Shown here: one piece after another, positions 44,185-52,686 of the stretch | How the letters are laid out: each line of letters starts with the position of its first letter | How positions within the stretch are numbered: the stretch's first letter is position 1 | Source of the DNA: Bog-473 sp963763575 | GTDB lineage: Bacteria; Actinomycetota; Acidimicrobiia; Acidimicrobiales; RAAP-2 | Assembly: GCA_963763575.1 (NCBI GenBank) | Contig: CAVXPD010000017.1 | Location: 124,001 to 188,000 of the forward strand | DNA length: 64,000 bases | Direction of reading: 5' to 3' | Made by a program: the position numbers and the translations under genes | Notes under the pieces: generated by a model | The model's input: the letters and a program-made list of their open reading frames with translations, nothing else | Database searches by the model: none | Told to the model about the DNA's origin: nothing

Positions 44185-45306
44185 CTACAGCTCGATGCCG
44201 AGCAACGCCGCGCCGTCGCCCACCGGCCGCGCGGCCGTCGCCTCGGCGTCGAGGGCGCGGAATGCGGCCGGCGTGTCGAGGTCCTCGGCCAGTGCGGCAC
44301 GCACCGCGGCCAGCCCGGCTACCCCGTCGCCCTCCGGCGCCGCCCGCCACAGCGCCAACCGCGCCGCCGCCGCCGGCATGTCCTCCCCCGTGCACCAATC
44401 CCAGTCGTGCCGGTAGTGGTGCGCCAGCAAGGCGAGCCGCACCGCGGCGGGGTCCCACTCCTTGCACAGATCCCCGACGAAGACGAGGTTGCCGAGCGAC
44501 TTGGACATCTTCGCGCCGTCGAGCCCGACCAACCCGACGTGGAACCACAGACGCACGAACGGCTGACCCGTCACCGCCTCGGACTGGGCCGTCTCGCACT
44601 CGTGGTGGGGGAACACGAGGTCGCGGCCGCCGCCGTGGATGTCGATCGTGGACCCGAGCTCCCGCAGCACCAACGCCGAGCACTCGATGTGCCACCCCGG
44701 ACGCCCGGGTCCCCAGCGGGACTCCCACGCCGGCTCGTCGGGGAGCGAGGGCTGCCAGAGCACGAAGTCGAGCGGTTCCCGCTTGTTCGGGTCCTCCGGT
44801 TTGCCGCCGTGCTCGGCCGCCAGCTCGAGCATGTGGCCCCGGTCGAAGCCGCTCACCTCGCCGAACGACCCGAACGAGGCCACCGAGAAGTAGACCGAGC
44901 CGCCGGACTCGTAGGCGAACCCTCGCTCGAGCGCGACACCGATCAGCGACAGGATCTCCGAGATGGCGGACGTCGCCCGCGGCTCGGAGTACACCGGCAG
45001 CAGGTTCAACATGGCCATCTCGGCGTCGAAGCGGGCCATCTCCTCGGCGGCCAGGTCGAGGTAGTGCACGCCGAGCTCCCGGGCCTTGCGCAAGATGTCG
45101 TCGTCGACGTCGGTCACGTTGCGCACACACCGCGTCTCGTGCCCCAGGTCCTGCAGGGTCCGCTGCAGCATGTCGAAGTAGACGTACACCGACGCGTGGC
45201 CGAGATGGGCCGCGTCGTAAGGGGTGATGCCGCACGAGTACATCGTCACGAGCGGCCCCGGCTCGAACTCCACCACCTCTCGCCGGGCCGTGTCGTAGAG
45301 GCGCAC
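44185..45306 (-). CDS. mshC: MshC-like cysteine:glucosaminyl-inositol ligase (CysRS homologue)
   Basis: CysRS-fold ligase, 373 aa. MYSCGITPYDAAHLGHA is the MshC form of the HIGH region (CysRS usually reads CGPTVYD...GN), and KMSKSLGN is the KMSKS loop; zinc ligands lie in ITPYD-upstream Cys, HIECSAL and HHECE. The short end ALLGIEL also matches MshC. MshC joins cysteine to GlcN-inositol in mycothiol synthesis; a second CysRS cannot be excluded without a phylogeny. It is ~35 residues shorter than typical MshC. GTG 45306 is two bases after the npdG stop. Confidence 0.78.
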   Translation of the reverse strand: MRLYDTARREVVEFEPGPLVTMYSCGITPYDAAHLGHASVYVYFDMLQRTLQDLGHETRCVRNVTDVDDDILRKARELGVHYLDLAAEEMARFDAEMAMLNLLPVYSEPRATSAISEILSLIGVALERGFAYESGGSVYFSVASFGSFGEVSGFDRGHMLELAAEHGGKPEDPNKREPLDFVLWQPSLPDEPAWESRWGPGRPGWHIECSALVLRELGSTIDIHGGGRDLVFPHHECETAQSEAVTGQPFVRLWFHVGLVGLDGAKMSKSLGNLVFVGDLCKEWDPAAVRLALLAHHYRHDWDWCTGEDMPAAAARLALWRAAPEGDGVAGLAAVRAALAEDLDTPAAFRALDAEATAARPVGDGAALLGIEL

Positions 45307-45308
45307 GG

Positions 45309-45959
45309 TCAGATCCCGGCCAGGCGCAGCGTGGTGTGCGCCTTGTGCCGGATGTTGAGCGTGACGCAGACGGCGGTGAACGCCTCGATCGCGGCGGCCT
45401 GGTTCAGGCTCCCGGCGTCGAGCGGGCGCAGTCCGCGCATCTTCTCGATCATCACCACCGTCGCCGAAGTCGCCTCCGCATGGTCTGAGCACACCAACAC
45501 GTCAGCTTCCAACCCCGATGAGAGGTCTTCCATTTCCGCCGCGGGCAGGTGGTGGAACGCCGCCGACACAAGTGAGCCCGGCAGGGCCGCCTGCACCGAC
45601 GCCGCGCACGACCCCCGGGGCGGCATCAGCGCCAGCAACTCCCGACCCTCCTTGAAGAGCGCGTTGGCCATCGACACCACGACCTTGTCGGCCAGCGGCT
45701 CCCGCAACGCCCGCACGGTGGCGACGGCCGAGTCCCATGGGGTCGCGACCACCACCAGCTCGGCCGCCGCCGCGCCGGCGTTGTCCGCGCCGTTCAGCAG
45801 AGCCGCCCCGGCGGGGACCCTCCTGCGTAACTCGTCCACGATCTCGGTGGCCCGCTCCGCGTCGCGTGACCCGATCGTGACGCGGATCCCGGCGTCGGCG
45901 AGCCGGACTGCGACCCCGCGCCCGGCAGGGCCCGTTCCGCCGAGGATTCCGACGTGCAT
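45309..45959 (-). CDS. npdG: NADPH-dependent F420 reductase (Npd/Fno)
   Basis: Transfers hydride between NADPH and coenzyme F420, 216 aa. The Rossmann start GILGGTGPAGRGVA, the NADPH-ribose-phosphate site GSRDAERA, ATPWDSAV, FHHLPA and DAGSLNQAAAIEAFT match the Npd family. It implies that the organism uses F420. Divergent from fabI with only 32 bp between starts, and followed immediately by mshC. Confidence 0.92.
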   Translation of the reverse strand: MHVGILGGTGPAGRGVAVRLADAGIRVTIGSRDAERATEIVDELRRRVPAGAALLNGADNAGAAAAELVVVATPWDSAVATVRALREPLADKVVVSMANALFKEGRELLALMPPRGSCAASVQAALPGSLVSAAFHHLPAAEMEDLSSGLEADVLVCSDHAEATSATVVMIEKMRGLRPLDAGSLNQAAAIEAFTAVCVTLNIRHKAHTTLRLAGI

Positions 45960-45975
45960 GACCCCTACCTTCGCA

Positions 45976-45981
45976 TAACCT
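45976..45981 (+). promoter_or_regulatory. -10 box of fabI (near-leaderless GTG start)
   Basis: TAACCT, ten bases before GTG 45992, inside the 32-bp npdG-fabI divergent gap. Confidence 0.45.
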
Positions 45982-45991
45982 CACTGGCGCA

Positions 45992-46780
45992 GTGGGACTC
46001 CTGGACGGCAAGCGGCTCCTGATCACGGGCGTGCTCACCGATGCGTCTCTCGCGTTCACGACGGCACGCATGGCCCAGGAGGAAGGCGCGGAGATCGTGC
46101 TCTCCGGCGCCGGCCGTGCCCTGAGCCTCACCCGGCGCACGGCGCGCAAGCTCCCCCAGGAGCCCGACGTCCTCGAGATCGACGTCACCTCGCCCGAACA
46201 GCTCGCCGCGGCCGGCAAGGCGCTCTCGGCGCGTTGGGACCGGCTGGACGGGATCCTGCACGCCATCGGCTTCGCGCCGCCGGACTGCCTCGGCAGCGGC
46301 ATGTTCACCGCCGGCTGGGACGACGTGTCGGTCGCGCTGCAGGTCTCGACGTACTCCTTGAAGGCGCTCGTGGACTCCTTCCTCCCGCTGCTCGAGGCGG
46401 CGGGCAAGGACGGCGGCGCCTCCGTCGTCGGCCTCGACTTCGACGCGACCGTCGCCTGGCCCGTCTACGACTGGATGGGCGTGGCCAAGGCGGCGCTCGA
46501 GTCCCTCTGCCGCTACCTGGCCAAGGAGCTCGGACCGCGCGGCATCCGGGTGAACCTCGTCGCCGCAGGGCCCGTGCGCACCATGGCGGCCAAGTCCATC
46601 CCCGGCTTCTCCGCCTTCGAAGACACGTGGGCGGCGCGAGCGCCGCTCGGCTGGGACGTCCACGACAGCTCCGCCGTGGCCAAGGCGTGCCTGGCGCTCT
46701 TCAGCGACCTCTTCCCGATGACCACGGGCGAGATCCTCCACGTCGACGGCGGTGTGCACGCCGTGGGCGGGACCGCCTGA
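45992..46780 (+). CDS. fabI: Enoyl-ACP reductase, InhA type
   Basis: NADH-dependent reductase finishing each fatty-acid elongation cycle, 262 aa. GLLDGKRLLITGVLTDASLAF is the InhA/FabI cofactor start; the catalytic pair is in YDWMGVAKAALES (Tyr-x6-Lys), the same spacing as InhA, and VNLVAAGPVRTMAAKSIPG is the substrate-loop region. The GTG start has no Shine-Dalgarno. It is upstream of an ABC exporter but has a separate promoter. Confidence 0.94.
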   Translation: MGLLDGKRLLITGVLTDASLAFTTARMAQEEGAEIVLSGAGRALSLTRRTARKLPQEPDVLEIDVTSPEQLAAAGKALSARWDRLDGILHAIGFAPPDCLGSGMFTAGWDDVSVALQVSTYSLKALVDSFLPLLEAAGKDGGASVVGLDFDATVAWPVYDWMGVAKAALESLCRYLAKELGPRGIRVNLVAAGPVRTMAAKSIPGFSAFEDTWAARAPLGWDVHDSSAVAKACLALFSDLFPMTTGEILHVDGGVHAVGGTA

Positions 46781-46869
46781 TCGCCCACAGCGGGCGCGAG
46801 AGTTACAGCCTCACGCCGCGCGAGAAGGGCCGCGACGTGATCGCGGCCTTGACCTGGACCTTCGACCGG

Positions 46870-46875
46870 TAGGTT
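46870..46875 (+). promoter_or_regulatory. -10 box of the ABC exporter (leaderless GTG start)
   Basis: TAGGTT, eight bases before GTG 46884. Confidence 0.45.
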
Positions 46876-46883
46876 GGAACGCC

Positions 46884-48806
46884 GTGAGCATGCGTGGACA
46901 CGGCATGGGCGGCCGGGGAGGCGGCTGGGGCGGCATACGCTCGATGCGCCAGGACCGGGCCGTCCTCCAGCACCGGGTCAAGAAGGGCACGGCCCGGCGC
47001 ATGCTGACCTTCGCCGTTCCCTACCGGAAGATCCTGGCCATCTTCGTACCGGTCGTGATCCTCGATGCCGTGATCGCCGCCGTCAACCCCCTCATCCTCC
47101 GCGCCCTCATCGACAACGGCATCTTGAAGAAGGACGCCGACCTCGTCATCTGGCTGGCCCTCCTCGTCGCCGGCCTGGCCATCTTCGACGGCGGCCTGGC
47201 CCTGACCGAGCGCCGCATCTCGGCTTACATCGGCGAGTACCTCATCTACGACATGCGGGCCAAGGTGTTCCGCCACATCCAGCGGATGCCGCTCGCCTTC
47301 TTCAGTCGCACCCAGACCGGCGCACTGGTCAGCCGCCTGAACAACGACGTCATCGGTGCCCAGCAGGCCTTCACGGACCTGCTCTCGAACGTGGTCGGGA
47401 ACCTGGTCACGGTCGTGATCGTCGTCGGCGTCATGTTCTTCCTCAGCTGGCAGATCACGCTCGCCGCGCTCGTCCTCGTGCCTTTGTTCCTCCTCCCCGC
47501 GCGCATCGTCGGCCAGCGCATCGGTTCGTTGACCAAGGAGGGCTATGACCTCAACAGCGAGATGAACATGGTCATGCAGGAGCGGTTCCAGGTGGGCGGC
47601 GCCATGCTGGTCAAGCTGATGGGGCGCCCCGAGGCCGAGGCGGACTCCTTCGAGCACAAGGCCGGCCGCGTCCGCGACATCGGGATCGCGCAGGCCACCT
47701 ACGCCCGAGTCTTCTTCGTCGCCCTCACGCTCACCGCCTCACTGGCGACGGCCATCGTCTACGGCGTGGGCGGGGTCGCCGCCGTGCACGGCGAGCTCGC
47801 CGTCGGCACGGTCGTCGCCCTGACCAGCTACCTGACCCGTCTCTACCAGCCGCTGACCCAGCTCTCCAACCTGAACCTCGATGTGATGACCGCACTCGTC
47901 TCCTTCGAGCGGCTCTTCGAGGTCCTCGACATCGTCCCCATGATCGAGGAAGCACCCGACGCCGTCCCCATCCCCCGCGGCGACGCCTCCATCGAGTTCG
48001 ACCACGTGCGCTTCACCTACCCGAGCGCCCGCGAGGTCTCCCTCGCCTCGCTCGAGTCGGTGGCCGTGCTGGAGGCCGGCTCCCGTTCCGAGGTCCTCCA
48101 CGACGTCTCGTTCACCGTCGAACCGGGCCAGATGGTGGCGCTGGTCGGGCCCTCGGGCGCTGGCAAGACCACGATCTCGTCGCTGGTCCCCCGCCTCTAC
48201 GACGTCACCGCCGGCGCCGTCCGCATCGGCGGCATCGACGTCCGCCACGCCACCATGGCCTCGCTCCGTGACACCGTCGGCGTCGTGACCCAGGACCCGC
48301 ACCTCTTCCACGACACGCTCCGGGCCAACCTGCTCTACGCCCGCCCCGAGGCCACGGAGGCCGACGTGCGCCAGGCGCTCGACCAGGCCCAGATCGGCCA
48401 CATCGTCGCCGACCTGCCCGACGGCCTCGATACGGTCATCGGTGAACGCGGCTACCGCCTCTCGGGCGGCGAGAAGCAGCGCGTCGCCCTGGCGCGGCTC
48501 TTGCTCAAGGCGCCGGACATCGTCGTTTTGGACGAGGCCACCGCCCACCTCGACTCCGAGTCGGAGGCGGCGGTCCAACGCGCCCTCCGCCAGACCCTGA
48601 CCGGACGCACGTCACTCGTGATCGCCCACCGCCTCTCCACCGTCCGCGAGGCCGACGAGCTGCTGGTGATCGACGACGGGCGCATCGTCGAACGCGGCAC
48701 CCACTCCAGCCTGCTGGCGGAGAACGGCCTCTACGCCGAGCTCTACCGTACCCAGTTCGCCGACCAGGAGGCTGACCAGGAGGAAGAGTCGGCGGCCACC
48801 GCCTAG
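46884..48806 (+). CDS. ABC exporter, fused permease-ATPase
   Basis: Half-transporter of the MsbA/multidrug type, 640 aa. After a Gly/Arg-rich start, six helices (~50-350) precede an ATPase domain with Walker A GPSGAGKTT, Q-loop VVTQDPHLF, signature LSGGEKQR, Walker B IVVLDEATAHLD and H-loop VIAHRLST. A ~25-residue insertion (SLASLESVAVLEAGSRS) sits between the first ATPase strand and Walker A, which is unusual. The acidic C-terminus (DQEADQEEES) is also extra. GTG 46884 or ATG 46890 may be the start; the former fits the promoter. Substrate unknown. Confidence 0.92.
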   Translation: MSMRGHGMGGRGGGWGGIRSMRQDRAVLQHRVKKGTARRMLTFAVPYRKILAIFVPVVILDAVIAAVNPLILRALIDNGILKKDADLVIWLALLVAGLAIFDGGLALTERRISAYIGEYLIYDMRAKVFRHIQRMPLAFFSRTQTGALVSRLNNDVIGAQQAFTDLLSNVVGNLVTVVIVVGVMFFLSWQITLAALVLVPLFLLPARIVGQRIGSLTKEGYDLNSEMNMVMQERFQVGGAMLVKLMGRPEAEADSFEHKAGRVRDIGIAQATYARVFFVALTLTASLATAIVYGVGGVAAVHGELAVGTVVALTSYLTRLYQPLTQLSNLNLDVMTALVSFERLFEVLDIVPMIEEAPDAVPIPRGDASIEFDHVRFTYPSAREVSLASLESVAVLEAGSRSEVLHDVSFTVEPGQMVALVGPSGAGKTTISSLVPRLYDVTAGAVRIGGIDVRHATMASLRDTVGVVTQDPHLFHDTLRANLLYARPEATEADVRQALDQAQIGHIVADLPDGLDTVIGERGYRLSGGEKQRVALARLLLKAPDIVVLDEATAHLDSESEAAVQRALRQTLTGRTSLVIAHRLSTVREADELLVIDDGRIVERGTHSSLLAENGLYAELYRTQFADQEADQEEESAATA

Positions 48807-48883
48807 ACGGACCGCGCGACCCCTCACTCGGTGGGGCCGACGGACCTGGACCGGCTGTACCTGCGCGCACGCTCCACAAAAAG

Positions 48884-48897
48884 TAGAATCTGTTCTA
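48884..48897. promoter_or_regulatory. KstR-like palindromic operator
   Basis: TAGAATCTGTTCTA, a palindrome with perfect 5-bp arms (TAGAA/TTCTA) differing by one base from the TAGAACnnGTTCTA form used by KstR-type TetR regulators in actinobacteria. It lies ~110 bp upstream of the nitronate monooxygenase gene and would control the gene set starting there. Confidence 0.5.
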
Positions 48898-49008
48898 GTT
48901 CCGGCGTACTGAGCCGGCAACCGCGGAGTTGGTGCTTCGCCGCAACCCACGCACGATCACGATTCACAGATACACAATTAGGCGGTCAACGACCGAGGAG
49001 GTCTCCTG

Positions 49009-50133
49009 ATGCACAACGAGCTCTGCGAACGCCTCGGGATCGAGTTCCCCATCTTCGCCTTCACCCACTGTCGCGACGTCGCCGCCGCGGTCACCAACGT
49101 CGGAGGGCTCGGCGTGCTCGGCGCCGTTGGCTTCAGCGCCGACGAGCTCGAGGTGGAGTTGTCCTGGCTCGACCAGCACGTCGGTGACCGGCCCTACGGT
49201 GTCGACATCGTCATCCCCGGCAAGTACGAGGGGATGGACGAGATCGACCCGGTCAAGCTCGAGCGGGAGCTCCGGGCCATGATCCCCGAGGAGCACCGGA
49301 CGTTCGCCAAGAAGATCCTGGCCGACCACGGTGTTCCCGAAATAGAGGGTGGCCCGAGGCGTGAGCTCCTGGGCTGGACCGCGGCCACGGCCGCGCCGCT
49401 CGTCGACGTCATCCTGCGCCACCCCAAGGTGAAGCTGGTGGCCAACGCGCTCGGCACGCCGCCCGACGACGTCATCGCACAGGTGCACGACCATGGGATG
49501 CTGATGGCAGCACTGGCGGGCTCGGTCAAGCACGCGCTGAACCACAAGGCCGCCGGCATCGACATCGTGATCTGCCAGGGTTCCGAGGGCGGCGGTCACA
49601 CCGGCGACGTGGGTTCGATCGTCCTGTGGCCCGAGGTCATCGACGCGGTGGCGCCGCTGCCGGTACTTGCTGCCGGCGGCATTGGCTCCGGGCGCCAGAT
49701 GGCGGCCGCCATGGTCATGGGCGCGGCCGGCGTCTGGACGGGATCGCTCTGGCTGACCGTCGAGGAGGCCGACGTCCCGCCCAAGCAGATGGAGAGCTAC
49801 CTCAAGGCGACGTCGCGCGACACCGTCAGGTCGCGTTCGTTCACGGGCAAGCCGTGCCGGTTGCTCAAGAACGACTGGACAGATGCCTGGGAGGCACCGG
49901 GCAATCCCAAGCCGCTCGGCATGCCGCTGCAAATGATGGTGGCGATCGAATGCGTCTCGCGCGGCCACGCCTACCCGGAGGAGGCGCGCGAGGTGAACTT
50001 CAATCCGTGCGGCCAGGTGATCGGCCGGGCCACGCAGGTGCGCCGCACCCGCGACGTGGTCCTCGACATGGTCGAGGAGTACATCGATGCCGTCGACAAG
50101 CTCCAGCTCGTCAACGAGGGCGCACCCACCTGA
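49009..50133 (+). CDS. Nitronate monooxygenase (2-nitropropane dioxygenase family)
   Basis: FMN-dependent TIM-barrel flavoprotein, 374 aa. LGIEFPIFAFTHCRD at the start, ICQGSEGGGHTG (phosphate and His region), PVLAAGGIGSGRQMAAAMVMGAAGVWTGSLWL (FMN phosphate loop) and the end VLDMVEEYIDAV fit the family. Relatives oxidise nitronates or are unassigned oxidoreductases in acyl-CoA or steroid degradation regulons; the operator upstream favours the latter. A strong GAGGAGGTCTCCTG precedes ATG 49009. Confidence 0.9.
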   Translation: MHNELCERLGIEFPIFAFTHCRDVAAAVTNVGGLGVLGAVGFSADELEVELSWLDQHVGDRPYGVDIVIPGKYEGMDEIDPVKLERELRAMIPEEHRTFAKKILADHGVPEIEGGPRRELLGWTAATAAPLVDVILRHPKVKLVANALGTPPDDVIAQVHDHGMLMAALAGSVKHALNHKAAGIDIVICQGSEGGGHTGDVGSIVLWPEVIDAVAPLPVLAAGGIGSGRQMAAAMVMGAAGVWTGSLWLTVEEADVPPKQMESYLKATSRDTVRSRSFTGKPCRLLKNDWTDAWEAPGNPKPLGMPLQMMVAIECVSRGHAYPEEAREVNFNPCGQVIGRATQVRRTRDVVLDMVEEYIDAVDKLQLVNEGAPT

Positions 50134-50198
50134 CGGCACACGACGAAGTCCGGTTCAGCGCTGGGATATATCGGCTTCGTCCTCGGCCCGCCGCGACG

Positions 50199-50204
50199 TA
50201 AGGT
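50199..50204 (+). promoter_or_regulatory. -10 box of the nitroreductase gene (leaderless start)
   Basis: TAAGGT, six bases before ATG 50211. Confidence 0.45.
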
Positions 50205-50210
50205 CGGCCC

Positions 50211-50873
50211 ATGGATGTCTTCGAGGCCCTGTACACCACCCGCGCCATGCGAAGGGTCAGGAAGGACCCCATCCCCGTCGAGATCCAGTCCATCATCCTC
50301 GATGCGGCCATCCGGGCCCCCTCCGGGGGCAACCAGCAGAACTGGCGCTTCCTCCTGCTCGACGACCCGGAGAAGAAGGCCGCCCTCGGGCCGCTCTACC
50401 GGCACGCCGTCGGAGAACTGTGGAAGACCGTCTACAAGCCGCAGCTCGACGTGGCGGCCGCCAACCCCGACCACCCTGACTCCATCGAGATGCTCAAGAT
50501 CCAGCGGTCGGCCCAGTGGTTGGGGGACCACTTCGAAGACGTCCCGCTCTTCCTGTTCCCCTTCAGTCAGCACGACCCCACCGGCGGCTCCATCTACCCC
50601 GCCGTCTGGAACGCGATGCTGGCCGCCCGCGCGCAAGGCGTCGGCAGCTGCCTCACCGCACTCCTCCAGTTCTTCCACCCGGCCGAGACGCTCGAGATCC
50701 TCGGCGTGCCAACCGACCAGGGTTGGATCCTGTCGGGCACCGTCAGCTTCGGCTACCCCACCGGCGTCTGGGCCATCGCCGACCGCCGCCCGGTGCACAA
50801 GGTCAGCTACCGCAACACCTGGGGCGCCGACCCGGGCTTCGTGGTGGACCAGCCGCTGTGGCAAGGTGACTGA
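50211..50873 (+). CDS. Nitroreductase-family flavoprotein
   Basis: FMN-binding oxidoreductase, 220 aa. RAMRRVRKDPIPVE, ILDAAIRAPSGGNQQNWRF (FMN-phosphate and ring contacts) and GVGSCLTALLQF are the family blocks; the end HKVSYRNTWG closes the fold. Substrate unknown. It is followed by the biotinyl-carboxyltransferase gene with an 8-bp overlap and preceded by nitronate monooxygenase, so the three may work on the same acyl-CoA pathway. Confidence 0.9.
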   Translation: MDVFEALYTTRAMRRVRKDPIPVEIQSIILDAAIRAPSGGNQQNWRFLLLDDPEKKAALGPLYRHAVGELWKTVYKPQLDVAAANPDHPDSIEMLKIQRSAQWLGDHFEDVPLFLFPFSQHDPTGGSIYPAVWNAMLAARAQGVGSCLTALLQFFHPAETLEILGVPTDQGWILSGTVSFGYPTGVWAIADRRPVHKVSYRNTWGADPGFVVDQPLWQGD

Positions 50874-52686
50874 CCTCGCCGCATCCTTCGCCGGCACCGT
50901 GCTCAGGGTGCAAGTCGCCCCGGGCGACACCGTGCGCGCCGGAACCGTCCTCCTCGTGCTCGAGTCCATGAAGATGGAGCACCTCGTCGAGGCGCCCGAA
51001 TCCGTGACCGTTCAGTCGATCAGGGTCAGCGCCGGAGACGCCGTCCAGACGGGCGACATCTTGATGTCGATTGCTCCCGCCGAAGGTCGCGCGGTCGTCC
51101 AACGGACCGAAGTCGATGCGGGCTCCTCGGGCATCCGCCCGGAACTGGCCGAGCTCCACGAGCGGTCGGCGGCCACACTCGACGCCGGGCGGCCCCAGGC
51201 GACGGAACGCCGACACGCGGCCGGACGGCGAACGGCGCGGGAGAACGTCGAGGATCTGTGCGACAAGGGCAGCTTCGAGGAGTACGGGCGCTTCGTCATC
51301 GCGGCGCAGCGGGCGCGCCGCAACACCGAAGACCTGATCGCGAACACCCCGGCCGACGGCCTCGTCACGGGAATCGGCCGCGTCAACGGACACCTCTTCC
51401 CACCCGAGCACGCGCGCTGCGCGGTGCTCTCCTACGACTACTCGGTCCTGGCCGGCACCCAGGGCCAGATGAACCATAAGAAGAAGGACCGTCTCTTCGA
51501 GCTCGCCGAGCGGCTGCGCCTGCCCGTGGTGCTCTTCGCCGAGGGCGGAGGCGGCCGGCCCGGTGACACCGACACGGCGGTCGTGACCGGCCTCGACACC
51601 GAAGCCTTCGCGCTCTTCGGAGCGTTGAGCGGGCGGGTCCCCCTTGTCGGCATCGTGTCGGGCCGCTGTTTCGCCGGCAACGCGGCACTGCTGGGGTGCT
51701 GCCACGTCATCATCGCCACGCCCGACGCCAACATCGGGATGGGAGGCCCCGCCATGATCGAAGGCGGCGGCCTCGGCGTGTTCGCGCCCGAGGACGTCGG
51801 TCCCGTGTCGGTGCAGGTGCCCAACGGGGTGATCGACGTTCTCGTGGCCGACGAGAAGGAGGCCGTCGAGGTCGCGCGGCGGTACCTGTCCTACTTCCAG
51901 GGCGACCTCACGGCGTGGACCTCTCCGGACCAGACGCTCCTGCGCGACGTCGTGCCGCCCGATCGCCGCCGCGTCTACGACGTCCACCGCGCTCTCGAGC
52001 TGCTCGCGGACGAGGATTCGGTCCTCGAGCTCCGCTCTGCCTTCGCCCCCGGAATGATCACCGCCCTCGCCCGGATCGAGGGCCGAGCGCTCGGCGTGAT
52101 CGCCAACAACCCGGTGCACCTGGCCGGCGCGATTGATGGCCCGTGCGCCGACAAGGCGGCCCGGTTCTTGCAGCTGTGCGAAGCCTTCGGGCTACCGGTA
52201 CTGTCGCTCTGCGACACGCCAGGCTTCATGGTGGGGCCCGAGGTGGAGGAGACCGCGCTCGTGCGGCGCGTGAGCAGAATGTTCGTCGTCGGCGCATCTC
52301 TCGCCGTGCCGTTCTGCTGTGTGATCTTGCGCAAGGGCTATGGGCTGGGCGCCCAGGCGATGGCTGGCGGTTCGTTCCACCGGCCGCTGTTCACGGTGGC
52401 CTGGCCGACGGGCGAGCTCGGCGGGATGGGCCTCGAGGGCGCGGTCCGGCTGGGGTTTCGACGCGAGCTCGACGCCTTCGAGAACGACGCCGAGCGGGCA
52501 GCGGCCTTCGACGCGATGGTCGAGCGCGCGTACCAGCACGGCAAGGCCCTGCATGTCGCCGAACACTTCGAGATCGACGACGTCATCGACCCGGCCGACA
52601 CCAGAGCTCGTGTCGCGCACGCACTGGCGTCGGCCCCACCCCGCCAAGACGGTCGGGGCCATCGAGCCTTCGTGGACACGTGGTAG
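50866..52686 (+). CDS. Biotinyl domain fused to acyl-CoA carboxylase carboxyltransferase
   Basis: 606 aa. The N-terminal ~75 residues are a biotin-carrier domain with the biotinylated Lys in ESMKMEH (K36). A linker leads into a carboxyltransferase of the propionyl/acyl-CoA carboxylase beta family: ARENVEDLCDKGSFEEYG, DYSVLAGTQGQMNHKKKDR, CGN-like GRCFAGNAALLGCC, GMGGPAMIEGGGLG, and DTPGFMVGPEVE. Carrier and carboxyltransferase are normally separate, with the carrier fused to biotin carboxylase. No biotin carboxylase is in the window. GTG 50866 overlaps the nitroreductase stop and starts the domain exactly. Confidence 0.9.
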   Translation: MTDLAASFAGTVLRVQVAPGDTVRAGTVLLVLESMKMEHLVEAPESVTVQSIRVSAGDAVQTGDILMSIAPAEGRAVVQRTEVDAGSSGIRPELAELHERSAATLDAGRPQATERRHAAGRRTARENVEDLCDKGSFEEYGRFVIAAQRARRNTEDLIANTPADGLVTGIGRVNGHLFPPEHARCAVLSYDYSVLAGTQGQMNHKKKDRLFELAERLRLPVVLFAEGGGGRPGDTDTAVVTGLDTEAFALFGALSGRVPLVGIVSGRCFAGNAALLGCCHVIIATPDANIGMGGPAMIEGGGLGVFAPEDVGPVSVQVPNGVIDVLVADEKEAVEVARRYLSYFQGDLTAWTSPDQTLLRDVVPPDRRRVYDVHRALELLADEDSVLELRSAFAPGMITALARIEGRALGVIANNPVHLAGAIDGPCADKAARFLQLCEAFGLPVLSLCDTPGFMVGPEVEETALVRRVSRMFVVGASLAVPFCCVILRKGYGLGAQAMAGGSFHRPLFTVAWPTGELGGMGLEGAVRLGFRRELDAFENDAERAAAFDAMVERAYQHGKALHVAEHFEIDDVIDPADTRARVAHALASAPPRQDGRGHRAFVDTW

